Below, in pieces: positions 1 through 7,975 of a DNA stretch of 64,000 bases. The DNA comes from Clostridiales bacterium (GTDB lineage Bacteria; Bacillota; Clostridia; Christensenellales; Aristaeellaceae), in contig SVGN01000005.1 in NCBI GenBank assembly GCA_015056315.1, positions 1-64,000 on the forward strand, given 5' to 3'. The notes under the pieces were generated by a model, which did not search any database, was not told the origin of the DNA, and saw only the letters and a list, made by a program, of their open reading frames with translations. Position numbers and translations under genes: made by a program. The number at the start of each line of letters is the position of its first letter. Positions within the stretch are counted from its first letter, which is position 1.

Positions 1-180
1 CGTAAACTGCAGGGGGGACGCCCCCTCCAGCATGGCAGCGGTGGTCTGATAATCAAACAGCCCCATCACATTCAGCGGGCCGTTGGGCATAAAGTACAGC
101 AGCAGATCGCCGCCCAGCCAGCACAGCAGGTGTCCGAAAGCGCCGAACAGAAACAGCTTGGGGGTTACGTTCTTAGTCAT
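1..180 (-). CDS. Predicted integral membrane protein, partial (C-terminus lies outside the window)
   Basis: Reverse strand reads MTKNVTPKLFLFGAFGHLLCWLGGDLLLYFMPNGPLNVMGLFDYQTT...; start codon overlaps the stop of the 173..835 gene and GGAGG lies upstream. Confidence 0.7.
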   Translation of the reverse strand, partial: MTKNVTPKLFLFGAFGHLLCWLGGDLLLYFMPNGPLNVMGLFDYQTTAAMLEGASPLQFT

Positions 181-835
181 GGTGGGGTTCCTCCTTACTC
201 GCATTGCTCCTGCTGCCCACATACCAGTAATCGCAGCTGTCCGCACCCGCAGAAATGGTATGGTTGCGCAGCAGTTTGGCGTTCATCAGCGCAGCCATGG
301 CGTGGTCAAGCTCGCACAGATGGGGCATAAAGTCCATGTAGCCGTGCTTCTTGGCAAAGTCCACCAGCGGGCAGCCTACCAGATGGAAGGAGCAGCCCTC
401 GGTGTAGCCCTCCGGGTTGATGACCACGCCCCAGGTGTTGTTCCATTTGCCGTTTTGCTTGTTCTCGTTGGCTTTCTTCGCATAGGGGATGTAGATGCGG
501 TACATCAGCTTCGCCATCCATGGTTTGTTAAAATCAAAGAGCTTCTTCAGGAAGCCGAGCTTCTCCGTCATCCATCCGGTTACCTCAAGGAACATCTCTC
601 TGGTAACGCGCCTGCCCGTGGCTTCGTAGAAGGCGAAGAAGGTCATGGCCATATCCAGATTGCTTGCCAGCAGGTTCTTCCTGCCGCCGATGGAGGGTGT
701 TTCCTTGCGGAAGCCGTCGTAGAGGAGATCGGCTTTGTTCAGCAGCGCCTTTTCCTCGCCGGGGAAGTATTTCTGTGCGCAGCGTTTCAGCAGTTTGCGG
801 TAGCTGCGGGGGATCGTGCAGGTTTTCATGATCAT
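173..835 (-). CDS. L-2-amino-thiazoline-4-carboxylic acid hydrolase-like protein
   Basis: ORF MIMKTCTIPRSYRKLLKRCAQKYFPGEEKALLNKADLLYDGF...; family-like C-terminal pattern; overlaps the upstream gene by 4 nt. Confidence 0.65.
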   Translation of the reverse strand: MIMKTCTIPRSYRKLLKRCAQKYFPGEEKALLNKADLLYDGFRKETPSIGGRKNLLASNLDMAMTFFAFYEATGRRVTREMFLEVTGWMTEKLGFLKKLFDFNKPWMAKLMYRIYIPYAKKANENKQNGKWNNTWGVVINPEGYTEGCSFHLVGCPLVDFAKKHGYMDFMPHLCELDHAMAALMNAKLLRNHTISAGADSCDYWYVGSRSNASKEEPHHD

Positions 836-1314
836 TCTCCATCCTTTCCTTTGGCTTGCTTGGCTGCAGCCTCCAGCAGCCGCACCCACTTGCGCTGCCG
901 ATGGGCGTAAAACAGCTTTGCCCACAGGCACACGAAGGGCGTTTTCCATCCTGCCCCGATCTCCACCTCATCCGTATACCGGGTATGGCTGCTGTCGATC
1001 CTCTCCAGCCGGATGGTGTGGTTCCACACCGGCACATAGGGGTTGGATTCCTCTGTGTATACGATGCCGTCAGCCCTGTCAAAGCGTTGTACCCGGATGG
1101 TATGGATGCCCAGCGGCAGCAGCCCGAACAGGCGGAACCGGAACCGGTACACCGCACCCGGCTGCCAGTTCAGATCTCCGCTGCCATCCATCGGTCGGAA
1201 GGTGGCATAGGGGCTGGCGATGTGCTGCAGCGTGCTGAGCTTTGTGAGCTTTGTCCATATGGTTTCCGCATCCGCAGGGAAGACGGAGGTTCGTACCACC
1301 GGCTGATGTTTCAT
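832..1314 (-). CDS. SRPBCC (START-like) family protein
   Basis: MKHQPVVRTSVFPADAETIWTKLTKLSTLQHIASPYATF...; AAAGGAG 7 nt before ATG at 1314. Confidence 0.65.
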   Translation of the reverse strand: MKHQPVVRTSVFPADAETIWTKLTKLSTLQHIASPYATFRPMDGSGDLNWQPGAVYRFRFRLFGLLPLGIHTIRVQRFDRADGIVYTEESNPYVPVWNHTIRLERIDSSHTRYTDEVEIGAGWKTPFVCLWAKLFYAHRQRKWVRLLEAAAKQAKGKDGE

Positions 1315-1350
1315 GGTTTGGCTCCTTTCATCGATCCGCATCTAAGCAAC

Positions 1351-1387
1351 AAAAAACCCGGACATGGCGCTGAATGCCATGCCCGGG
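1351..1387 (-). terminator. Intrinsic terminator, probably the expression platform of the upstream riboswitch
   Basis: Reverse strand CCCGGGCATGGC-ATTCAGC-GCCATGTCCGGG followed by TTTTTT. Confidence 0.8.
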
Positions 1388-1432
1388 TGATGATACGAAC
1401 ACATTTCGACCCACGCATAGCCATTACAGCTG

Positions 1433-1520
1433 TACGATGAGTCTCGCAATTTGAAGCAAGCCAGGCCGGAGCCAGTATGTTGACTTGCTACGCCATTGGC
1501 GCTCGCTACTCCCTCACGGA
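1433..1520 (-). ncRNA. yybP-ykoY family (Mn2+) riboswitch aptamer
   Basis: Reverse strand GAGGGAGTAGCGAGCGCCAATGGCGTAGCAAGTCAACATACTGGCTCCGGCCTGGCTTGCTTCAAATTGCGAGACTC has the GGGAGUAGC, UCAACAUACU, CCUGGCU and GCGAGAC blocks I associate with this class, plus GAG/CUC closing pairs. Confidence 0.8.
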
Positions 1521-1532
1521 ATGTACGTTGTC

Positions 1533-1562
1533 AGTTTACCAAATGGGGGAAGAGGTTGTCAA
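1533..1562 (-). promoter_or_regulatory. sigma-A type promoter driving the riboswitch
   Basis: Reverse strand TTGACA - 18 nt - TAAACT, just upstream of the aptamer. Confidence 0.65.
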
Positions 1563-1589
1563 TCCAAAAACAGGATCGGAACATTTCCC

Positions 1590-1739
1590 TCAAAAGCGGT
1601 AGCGGATGCATAGCCCGTCGAAGCGGGTCTCGCCGCAGGTGATGCATCCGGGCAAGTCGGGGCAGTAAGCAACAAAGCCGCCCTCATTCGTGTCGGCTAC
1701 GATCTCCATGCGGTAAGGCAAAGCCAGATATTCTTCAAG
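1590..1739 (-). pseudogene. HicB-type antitoxin N-terminal remnant
   Basis: Reverse strand reads LEEYLALPYRMEIVADTNEGGFVAYCPDLPGCITCGETRFDGLCIRYRF*; HicB-like through GCITCGET, then stops; in-frame stop six codons upstream and no start before the core. Confidence 0.6.
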
Positions 1740-2121
1740 CCTCTTCCTGCCAGCTCATCCGGTCTTCGGCCTTTGGCCGCCTGCGCAGGGTCGCCCCGTA
1801 GATCAGCAGGAATGCACCCAGAACGATGATCCATGTGGAGTACGCATAGAGCGTGCAGATCACCTTCGCAACGATGGCTTCTTCCTCGTCTGTGCCCTCC
1901 AGCAGATCATCCAGCGTGACGGGGTCGGCATCATCGATGCGGATGCCCTTCCCCAGCAAGGCGGATACGATGCCGGGATCGACCCTTTCGATGCCAAGCT
2001 CCGCTGCATGTCCGTCCAGTGTATAGATATCGGGTTCGTTGTCCCCCAGCACCCGTATGCCGATGCCCACCAGCAACAGCAGCAGGGACAGGAAAATGAG
2101 AATGCCGCGCAGGATACGCAT
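1735..2121 (-). CDS. Hypothetical membrane protein with two predicted TM segments
   Basis: MRILRGILIFLSLLLLLVGIGIRVLG...IIVLGAFLLIYGATLRRR. Confidence 0.6.
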   Translation of the reverse strand: MRILRGILIFLSLLLLLVGIGIRVLGDNEPDIYTLDGHAAELGIERVDPGIVSALLGKGIRIDDADPVTLDDLLEGTDEEEAIVAKVICTLYAYSTWIIVLGAFLLIYGATLRRRPKAEDRMSWQEEA

Positions 2122-2389
2122 GGTGATCCCCTCGTTTCGTTTGTGATGAGTTCAGTATAGCGGAGCGGGGGAAGGATTGCAAGCAATGAATGTGGGGAGC
2201 GGTGGTTCGTCGTTTGATGGATTGGCAGGATTTGGCGGTGGGGCTGGCGAAACAGAATAGACAGCGATATTGTGATAACAGGCAAGAGGGATGATAAACC
2301 GGTAACGGATTTAACAAACGCCTTTTGGACATTGCAAATGTCAATGAAGAATATCGGTTTACGGTTTGTCATCGCAAGGAGGTTTAAGG

Positions 2390-3499
2390 ATGAAAGACAA
2401 AGACAAATATCGCGGTTGCCTTATAGGTGGTGCTGTTGGCGATGCACTTGGATATGCAGTAGAGTTTGTTGAAGACAGCCATATTTTTCAACAGTATGGT
2501 GAACGAGGAATAACAGAGTATTCGCTGGTAAATGGTGTTGCACAGATTTCCGATGATACTCAAATGACTCTGTTTACTGCTAATGGCTTGCTTCTCGGAA
2601 CTACACGAGGAATGATACGCGGTATCATGGGTACATATCCTTCATACATTGCTTTATGCTATAAAGATTGGTTGAAAACGCAAACAGCGGATGAGTTCGG
2701 ATTTGAGAAACCGGAATATTCATGGCTCAACAATGTACCGGAAATGAATCATAGCCGTGCACCGGGATGCACTTGCATCAGCTATCTCATGCACGATAAT
2801 TTGGGATCAACCACCGATCCGAGAAACGATAGTAAGGGATGTGGTGGCGTAATGAGAGTTGCGCCCATTGGTTTGTATTTTGAGGGCAAGCGGTACACGC
2901 CTGATCAGATTGACATGATCGGAGCAGAGGCAGCAGCATTGACGCATGGACATGAGTTAGGCTACATTCCTGCCGCAATGCTCGTACACATCATCCACAT
3001 TCTATCCCATTCGGAAAATGCAACAGTTTTAGATGCTGTGAATGACGCTAAGGAATCGATTGTTCGCCTCTTCCCTAAAGCAGAACACCTAAGAGAAATG
3101 GTTGATCTGACAAACAAAGCCATACAGCTTGCTACCGAGGATGATATTGATGAGTTTGATGCAATTCGCGAGCTTGGGCAAGGATGGGTAGCTGAGGAAA
3201 CGCTGGCTATCGCAATTTACTGTTCTCTGAAATATACGAACGACTTTGAAAAGGCAATGATAGCTTCGGTAAATCACAGTGGAGACAGCGATTCTACCGG
3301 TGCAGTTACCGGAAACATACTTGGAGCGTACTTGGGATTGAAAGCAATACCAGAAAAGTTTCTGACTAACTTGGAACTCAGAGAAACCATCCTTGAGATT
3401 GCGGATGATCTGTTTAACGACTGCAAGATTTCTGAATACGGCAGCTATCGTGACGATGTGTGGGAGCGAAAGTACATATATCATACTTATCCGAATTAA
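2390..3499 (+). CDS. ADP-ribosylglycohydrolase (DraG/ARH) family protein
   Basis: GCLIGGAVGDALGYAVEF, ISDDTQMTLFTA and NHSGDSDSTGAVTGNILGA motifs; GCAAGGAGG before ATG at 2390. Confidence 0.9.
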   Translation: MKDKDKYRGCLIGGAVGDALGYAVEFVEDSHIFQQYGERGITEYSLVNGVAQISDDTQMTLFTANGLLLGTTRGMIRGIMGTYPSYIALCYKDWLKTQTADEFGFEKPEYSWLNNVPEMNHSRAPGCTCISYLMHDNLGSTTDPRNDSKGCGGVMRVAPIGLYFEGKRYTPDQIDMIGAEAAALTHGHELGYIPAAMLVHIIHILSHSENATVLDAVNDAKESIVRLFPKAEHLREMVDLTNKAIQLATEDDIDEFDAIRELGQGWVAEETLAIAIYCSLKYTNDFEKAMIASVNHSGDSDSTGAVTGNILGAYLGLKAIPEKFLTNLELRETILEIADDLFNDCKISEYGSYRDDVWERKYIYHTYPN

Positions 3500-3621
3500 A
3501 CAAACAAGAGCCTCGGCCAGCACTGTACTGGATGGGGTTGCGCTTACTGTGCCCCATAAAGCGCATCATTTTTCGAAAGAAGATACAAACAATACTGGTT
3601 CATAATAAGCCTTGACGTTAG

Positions 3622-3650
3622 TTGACGGACGCAAAATACATAAGTATAAT
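3622..3650 (+). promoter_or_regulatory. sigma-A type promoter
   Basis: TTGACG - 17 nt - TATAAT. Confidence 0.65.
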
Positions 3651-3671
3651 ACAATTATCAATTGATGGAGC

Positions 3672-4253
3672 ATGTCTCCAACCAGCACCAATATACGCGG
3701 TTATTACAGAGGAATGGTGAGTATAATGTGCATCCCTATGGGTATGGTTTATACGTTTGGCGGTATGGAACCTGAAACGATTTTTCAAAAGATATGTTCT
3801 ATTGTTGGAAACGAGCAGGATATCACGATCAATATTGCAAAAACTACGACATCCATTTCTTTTTGTAAAGAAAAAGTGTTTAACATTCGTATTAACAGCA
3901 AAACGCAGTGCCTCGATACAGAAACTGCATTTGTTTTTCCGTATGTTTCCCGCATAGCCGGTGCTTCTTTGCACACAAGCGATAAGAAAACATATGCGCA
4001 GATTCCGTTGGTGACGGATGAACAATCGGTGTCTGCTGTTAATGAAATGTTGCGTGAATTGTTTCAAGATTGCTTTAACCGCCAAAACGCAGTATCTTTT
4101 GGTTGCTGTAATGATCATGTTCGTTGCTCGGATGCTCGCCGTTGCTTGCATGAAGATGACAAGTTTTATCTTGGATGTATTTACCGCAAGAACTTGGAGG
4201 CAGGTCGCATCTTTTATGGCGCAAATCGCAATGTGGAGGACAACAAACAATGA
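3672..4253 (+). CDS. Hypothetical protein with a Cys-rich C-terminus; true start uncertain (3672, 3714 or 3726)
   Basis: C-terminus FGCCNDHVRCSDARRCLHEDDKFYLGCIYRKNLEAGRIFYG; ATGA overlap with the next gene. Confidence 0.7.
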   Translation: MSPTSTNIRGYYRGMVSIMCIPMGMVYTFGGMEPETIFQKICSIVGNEQDITINIAKTTTSISFCKEKVFNIRINSKTQCLDTETAFVFPYVSRIAGASLHTSDKKTYAQIPLVTDEQSVSAVNEMLRELFQDCFNRQNAVSFGCCNDHVRCSDARRCLHEDDKFYLGCIYRKNLEAGRIFYGANRNVEDNKQ

Positions 4254-5383
4254 AAACTGCCGATAAGGAAAGATACATTGTTTTTGATGTTGAAACGCCC
4301 AACAGTCACAATGACCGTATGAGTTCTATCGGTGTGGTTGTTGTGGAAGGGCAGGATGTTATTCAAGAGCACTATACCTTGATTAATCCGGAAACGCATT
4401 TTGAGCCATTCAATATTTCGCTTACCGGTATATCTCCAGCAGATGTTAGGGATAAGCCAACGTTCGCAGAAGCGTGGGCTGAATTGGCCCCCATCTTTAG
4501 CAGTGGCATGCTGATTGCTCATAATGCACCTTTTGATATGAGCGTACTTGCCAAGTGCCTGAATACTTATCACATTGATTGGCAACCCTACGCATATTAT
4601 GCTTGCACTTGTCAGATGGGAAGAAAGTGCCTGCCGGATGCGCAAGACCACAAATTGAATACGTTGTGCACTCTACTGCAAATCCCGCTGGAGCAACATC
4701 ACTGTGCATTGGATGATGCCAAAGCCTGTGCAAGTTTATTGATTCATTATCTGAAGCAAGGCAATGACCCGACAGATTTTGTTCATAGCTATGATATATC
4801 CCACGCATGTACAGCTCAAAAGACCTCAAACGCGCGGCATGTGCAGCCCAGCGAAACCACGCTTCGTTTGCAGACGTTGCAGATGATCCTGAAATCAATT
4901 TCTGCAGATGGTGTATTGACGGCAGAGGAAATTGCCGTTTTGGAAGAGTGGATGATCAACAACCAAATCCTTGAAGGCAATTATCCCTTTGATAAGGTAT
5001 TCCGCACGGTACGTCAAGCTACGCAGGATGGTGTGCTCGATAACGAAGAAAAAGAAGAAATGCTGGAGCTGTTCAACCGGATTACCGATCCTGTTGGACA
5101 TACCGAGTGCAGCTGCTTCGATATTCGTGGCAAGGTGTTTTGTTTGACTGGCGAATTCAAAGCCGGTGGGCGTGGTGCGATTGAAGCGCATCTCGTTTCT
5201 CTTGGTGGTATTGCCAGCAAGAACGTTACAAAGAAAACCGACTATGTAATCGTTGGCGAATTTGGCAGTGATGCTTGGAGTTCCGGTAACTATGGTACGA
5301 AAGTCAAAAAAGCTATGGAACTGCAAGAAAAAGGCTGCTCTATTGAGATCGTCAAAGAGAGCGAAGCACATATTGTGCTGTAA
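4250..5383 (+). CDS. DnaQ-like DEDDh exonuclease with central helical region and C-terminal BRCT domain
   Basis: YIVFDVETP, LIAHNAPFD and HCALDDAKA exonuclease motifs; FDIRGKVFCLTGEFKAGGRGAIEAHLVSLGGIASKNVTKKTDYVIVGEFGS is BRCT-like. Confidence 0.88.
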   Translation: MKTADKERYIVFDVETPNSHNDRMSSIGVVVVEGQDVIQEHYTLINPETHFEPFNISLTGISPADVRDKPTFAEAWAELAPIFSSGMLIAHNAPFDMSVLAKCLNTYHIDWQPYAYYACTCQMGRKCLPDAQDHKLNTLCTLLQIPLEQHHCALDDAKACASLLIHYLKQGNDPTDFVHSYDISHACTAQKTSNARHVQPSETTLRLQTLQMILKSISADGVLTAEEIAVLEEWMINNQILEGNYPFDKVFRTVRQATQDGVLDNEEKEEMLELFNRITDPVGHTECSCFDIRGKVFCLTGEFKAGGRGAIEAHLVSLGGIASKNVTKKTDYVIVGEFGSDAWSSGNYGTKVKKAMELQEKGCSIEIVKESEAHIVL

Positions 5384-5398
5384 TAGCTTTATTCAACA

Positions 5399-5430
5399 TA
5401 CCCCCGTCCGGCAAGCCGGACGGGGGTATC
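5399..5430. terminator. Bidirectional hairpin terminator
   Basis: ATACCCCCGTCCGGC-AA-GCCGGACGGGGGTAT. Confidence 0.75.
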
Positions 5431-5447
5431 CTATACTCAGCTATCAC

Positions 5448-5621
5448 TCACCACCCCGCCCGTCTCCCCAACCCGTTCATAGCCAAACAAAACCTTTCCC
5501 AGTTCTTCCATGTCATCAGCAACGGGTCGCCCTCCCGGATCCTCAGCGTCCGCCGGATCTCCTTGGGGATCACCACTCTGCCCAGCTCGTCGATCCGCCG
5601 GACGATTCCCGTTGCCCTCAT
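5448..5621 (-). pseudogene. AbrB/SpoVT-like DNA-binding protein, truncated after the AbrB core
   Basis: Reverse strand MRATGIVRRIDELGRVVIPKEIRRTLRIREGDPL, then non-homologous LMTWKNWERFCLAMNGLGRRAGW*; AAGGAGG upstream. Confidence 0.65.
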
Positions 5622-5647
5622 CGATTTTCCCTGCCTCCTTGTCGGTA

Positions 5648-5673
5648 CACCGCCGGGCAGCTGCCCGGCGGTG
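5648..5673. repeat. Perfect 26-bp palindrome
   Basis: CACCGCCGGGCAGCTGCCCGGCGGTG. Confidence 0.85.
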
Positions 5674-5865
5674 CCGTTTGTCTTTGCAAGGGTAATATGG
5701 GATTTTAAGGGCGGCTTATGCCAGGGTAAGATCTGCCAGCGACGGTTTGTGGCATTTGGACGCTTGACGGTTTGCCTGCTGCTGGAAAAACTGCCTGCGT
5801 CACAGATCCGGCAGCACGGTTCCGGTGTTCGGTGTTGGCTGTTGTCGGCACCCTCAGCCCCTGAC

Positions 5866-5990
5866 GGGGCAGCTCCCTCTACAGAGGGAGCCGGTGGAGT
5901 GGGGTCTGCGGGGCAGCTCCCTCTAAAGAGGGAGCCGGTGGAGAGGGGTCTGCGGGGCAGCTCCCACTAAGAGGGAGCCGGGGGAAGCGG
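5866..5990. repeat. Tandem hairpin-forming repeat, about 2.7 units with 44-bp period
   Basis: GGGGCAGCTCCCTCTAMAGAGGGAGCCGGTGGAGWGGGGTCTGC at 5866 and 5910; degenerate third unit at 5954. Confidence 0.9.
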
Positions 5991-6198
5991 CTACTCACTG
6001 CACTCCCACTCAAGAGAGAACCGGGTGGGGAGGCAGTCACCGCTGCCCCCCTCGCACCACTCCCCAAACCCAAGCCGGGCAAAGCATGCCAGCCCCGCAG
6101 GGGAAAGGAGTGGACTTTGCCTGCCGGATATGGTAAAATTATTCGAATCAATAATGGTTGCCACCCGCTTTGCGGAGCAAGATAAAGGAGCCAACGAT

Positions 6199-6993
6199 AT
6201 GGATCTGAAAAAAGCCATCACCAAAAAGGTGCACCAGCTGAAGAAACATCAGTTTTTGTTCGAAGAGCTGGTCAAACGCGATTTTAAGCAGAAATACAAG
6301 CGCACGGTGCTGGGCATGGCCTGGAGCGTTATTTCGCCGGTGCTGCATTTCCTGGTCATGAAGATCGTCTTTACCGGCTTTTTCGGCAGGGACATGCCCC
6401 ATTACTCCACCTACCTGTTTGCAGGCAACGTGATGTATTCCTTCTTCCGCGAAAGCACCACCGGCGGCATGAACTCGCTGATGCTCAACAAGCATATCTT
6501 TACCAAGATCAACGTGCCAAAATACCTGTTCCTGCTGTCAAGGAACGTATCCTCCATCATCAACTTCGGCCTTACGCTGATCGTGTTCTTCGTCTTCTGT
6601 ATTTTCGACGGCATCACCTTTACGTGGAAATTCATCTTCCTGCTCTACCCCTGCGTGATGCTGATGCTCTTTAACATCGGCCTTGGCCTGATCCTCTCGG
6701 CGCTGTATGTATTCTTCCGGGATATCCAGTACCTGTACGATATCTTTACCATGCTGCTGATGTACATGTCCGCCATCTACTACTCGGTGGATGCGTACGC
6801 CTCCTACATCCAGCCTGCATTCCTCATCAACCCGGTGTACTGCGTTATCAAGTACGTGCGCGAGATCGTCATCAACGGCACCATCCCCTCGCTGGGCCTG
6901 CATGGGCTCATCCTTTTCTACACGCTGCTGGCGCTGGGTGCCGGTGCACTGATCTACAAAAAGAAGAATCACGCATTCCTCTATTATGTCTGA
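6199..6993 (+). CDS. Polysaccharide/teichoic-acid type ABC exporter permease (TagG-like)
   Basis: MDLKKAITKKVHQLKKHQFLFEELVKRDFKQKYKRTVLGMAWSVISPVLHFLVM...; six-TM ABC-2 pattern; AAAGGAG upstream. Confidence 0.88.
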   Translation: MDLKKAITKKVHQLKKHQFLFEELVKRDFKQKYKRTVLGMAWSVISPVLHFLVMKIVFTGFFGRDMPHYSTYLFAGNVMYSFFRESTTGGMNSLMLNKHIFTKINVPKYLFLLSRNVSSIINFGLTLIVFFVFCIFDGITFTWKFIFLLYPCVMLMLFNIGLGLILSALYVFFRDIQYLYDIFTMLLMYMSAIYYSVDAYASYIQPAFLINPVYCVIKYVREIVINGTIPSLGLHGLILFYTLLALGAGALIYKKKNHAFLYYV

Positions 6994-7004
6994 GGGAGGG
7001 TCCT

Positions 7005-7757
7005 ATGGCCATCATTTCTGTTAAGAACGTATCCATCCGCTATAAAACGGGGGATTTCAAGTCCATCGGCTTCAAGGAATATGTCATGCGCAAGCTGACG
7101 GGCAAGTATCAGGTGCAGTACTTCTGGGCGGATAAGGATGTGAACTTCGAGCTGGAGCCCGGCGATATGCTGGGCATCGTCGGCACCAACGGCGCAGGAA
7201 AATCCACGCTGCTCAAGGCGATCTCCGGCATCATGGTGCCCACCAAGGGCAGCGTAAAGGTAAAGGGCAACATCGCCGCCCTGCTGGAGCTCACCTCCGG
7301 CTTCGACGGCGACCTGACCGTTCGCGAGAATACCTACCTGCGCGGTGCGCTGCTGGGCTATACCCGCAAGTTTATGGATGAGATGTACGACCAGATCATC
7401 AGCTTTGCCGAACTGGAGGATTTTCAGGATCGCCCCTTCAAGCACCTCTCCAGCGGCATGAAGAGCCGCCTGGCCTTCTCCATCGCCTGCCTGGTCAGCC
7501 CCGACATCCTGATCCTGGATGAGGTGCTCTCTGTTGGCGATGGCGCCTTCCGCGCCAAGAGCGAGGAAAAGATCCGCTCCATCCTGGAGCAGGGCGTAAC
7601 GGGTATTCTGGTCTCCCACTCCCTGCCGCAGGTGCGCCAGCTGTGCAATAAGGTGCTGTGGCTGCATAAGGGCCAGCAGATGGCTTTTGGCGAAGCCCAG
7701 CAGGTGTGCGACGAGTACGAAGCCTTCCTCAAGAGCATGAAGGATAAGAAAAAGTAA
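7005..7757 (+). CDS. Polysaccharide/teichoic-acid type ABC exporter ATP-binding protein (TagH-like)
   Basis: Walker A GTNGAGKST, signature LSSGMKSRLAFSIA, Walker B ILILDEVLSVGD. Confidence 0.92.
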   Translation: MAIISVKNVSIRYKTGDFKSIGFKEYVMRKLTGKYQVQYFWADKDVNFELEPGDMLGIVGTNGAGKSTLLKAISGIMVPTKGSVKVKGNIAALLELTSGFDGDLTVRENTYLRGALLGYTRKFMDEMYDQIISFAELEDFQDRPFKHLSSGMKSRLAFSIACLVSPDILILDEVLSVGDGAFRAKSEEKIRSILEQGVTGILVSHSLPQVRQLCNKVLWLHKGQQMAFGEAQQVCDEYEAFLKSMKDKKK

Positions 7758-7792
7758 TGTGTCTCTTTCCGCTGCGGCGGAGAGTGCATATC

Positions 7793-7827
7793 AAAGGCCG
7801 CAACGGTACATCCGCTGCGGCCTTTTG
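7793..7827 (+). terminator. Intrinsic terminator
   Basis: AAAGGCCGCA...TGCGGCCTTTTGT. Confidence 0.7.
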
Positions 7828-7858
7828 TATGCCGTGAAACTCCAAATCGCCTGTTTTT

Positions 7859-7971
7859 TCGCACATCCCGCGCCTGCTGCGCTTGCAGCAGAGCACTGCG
7901 GTGCGGGAGCTGTGGGCGCTGCCCACACCCGGCAGGGGGATGATCCCCCTGCACCCCGCACATTGTCGACA
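7859..7971. repeat. Interspersed intergenic repeat, copy A
   Basis: Shares TGCGCTTGCAG, CTGCGGYGC, CTGCCCACACCCGGC and CCCCCTGCACCCCGCAC with 21560..21671, in the same order and orientation. Confidence 0.75.
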
Positions 7972-7975
7972 CAGA

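Noticed and set aside
5866-5990. CRISPR array
   Set aside because: Contiguous 44-bp tandem repeats with no unique spacers and no cas genes in the window
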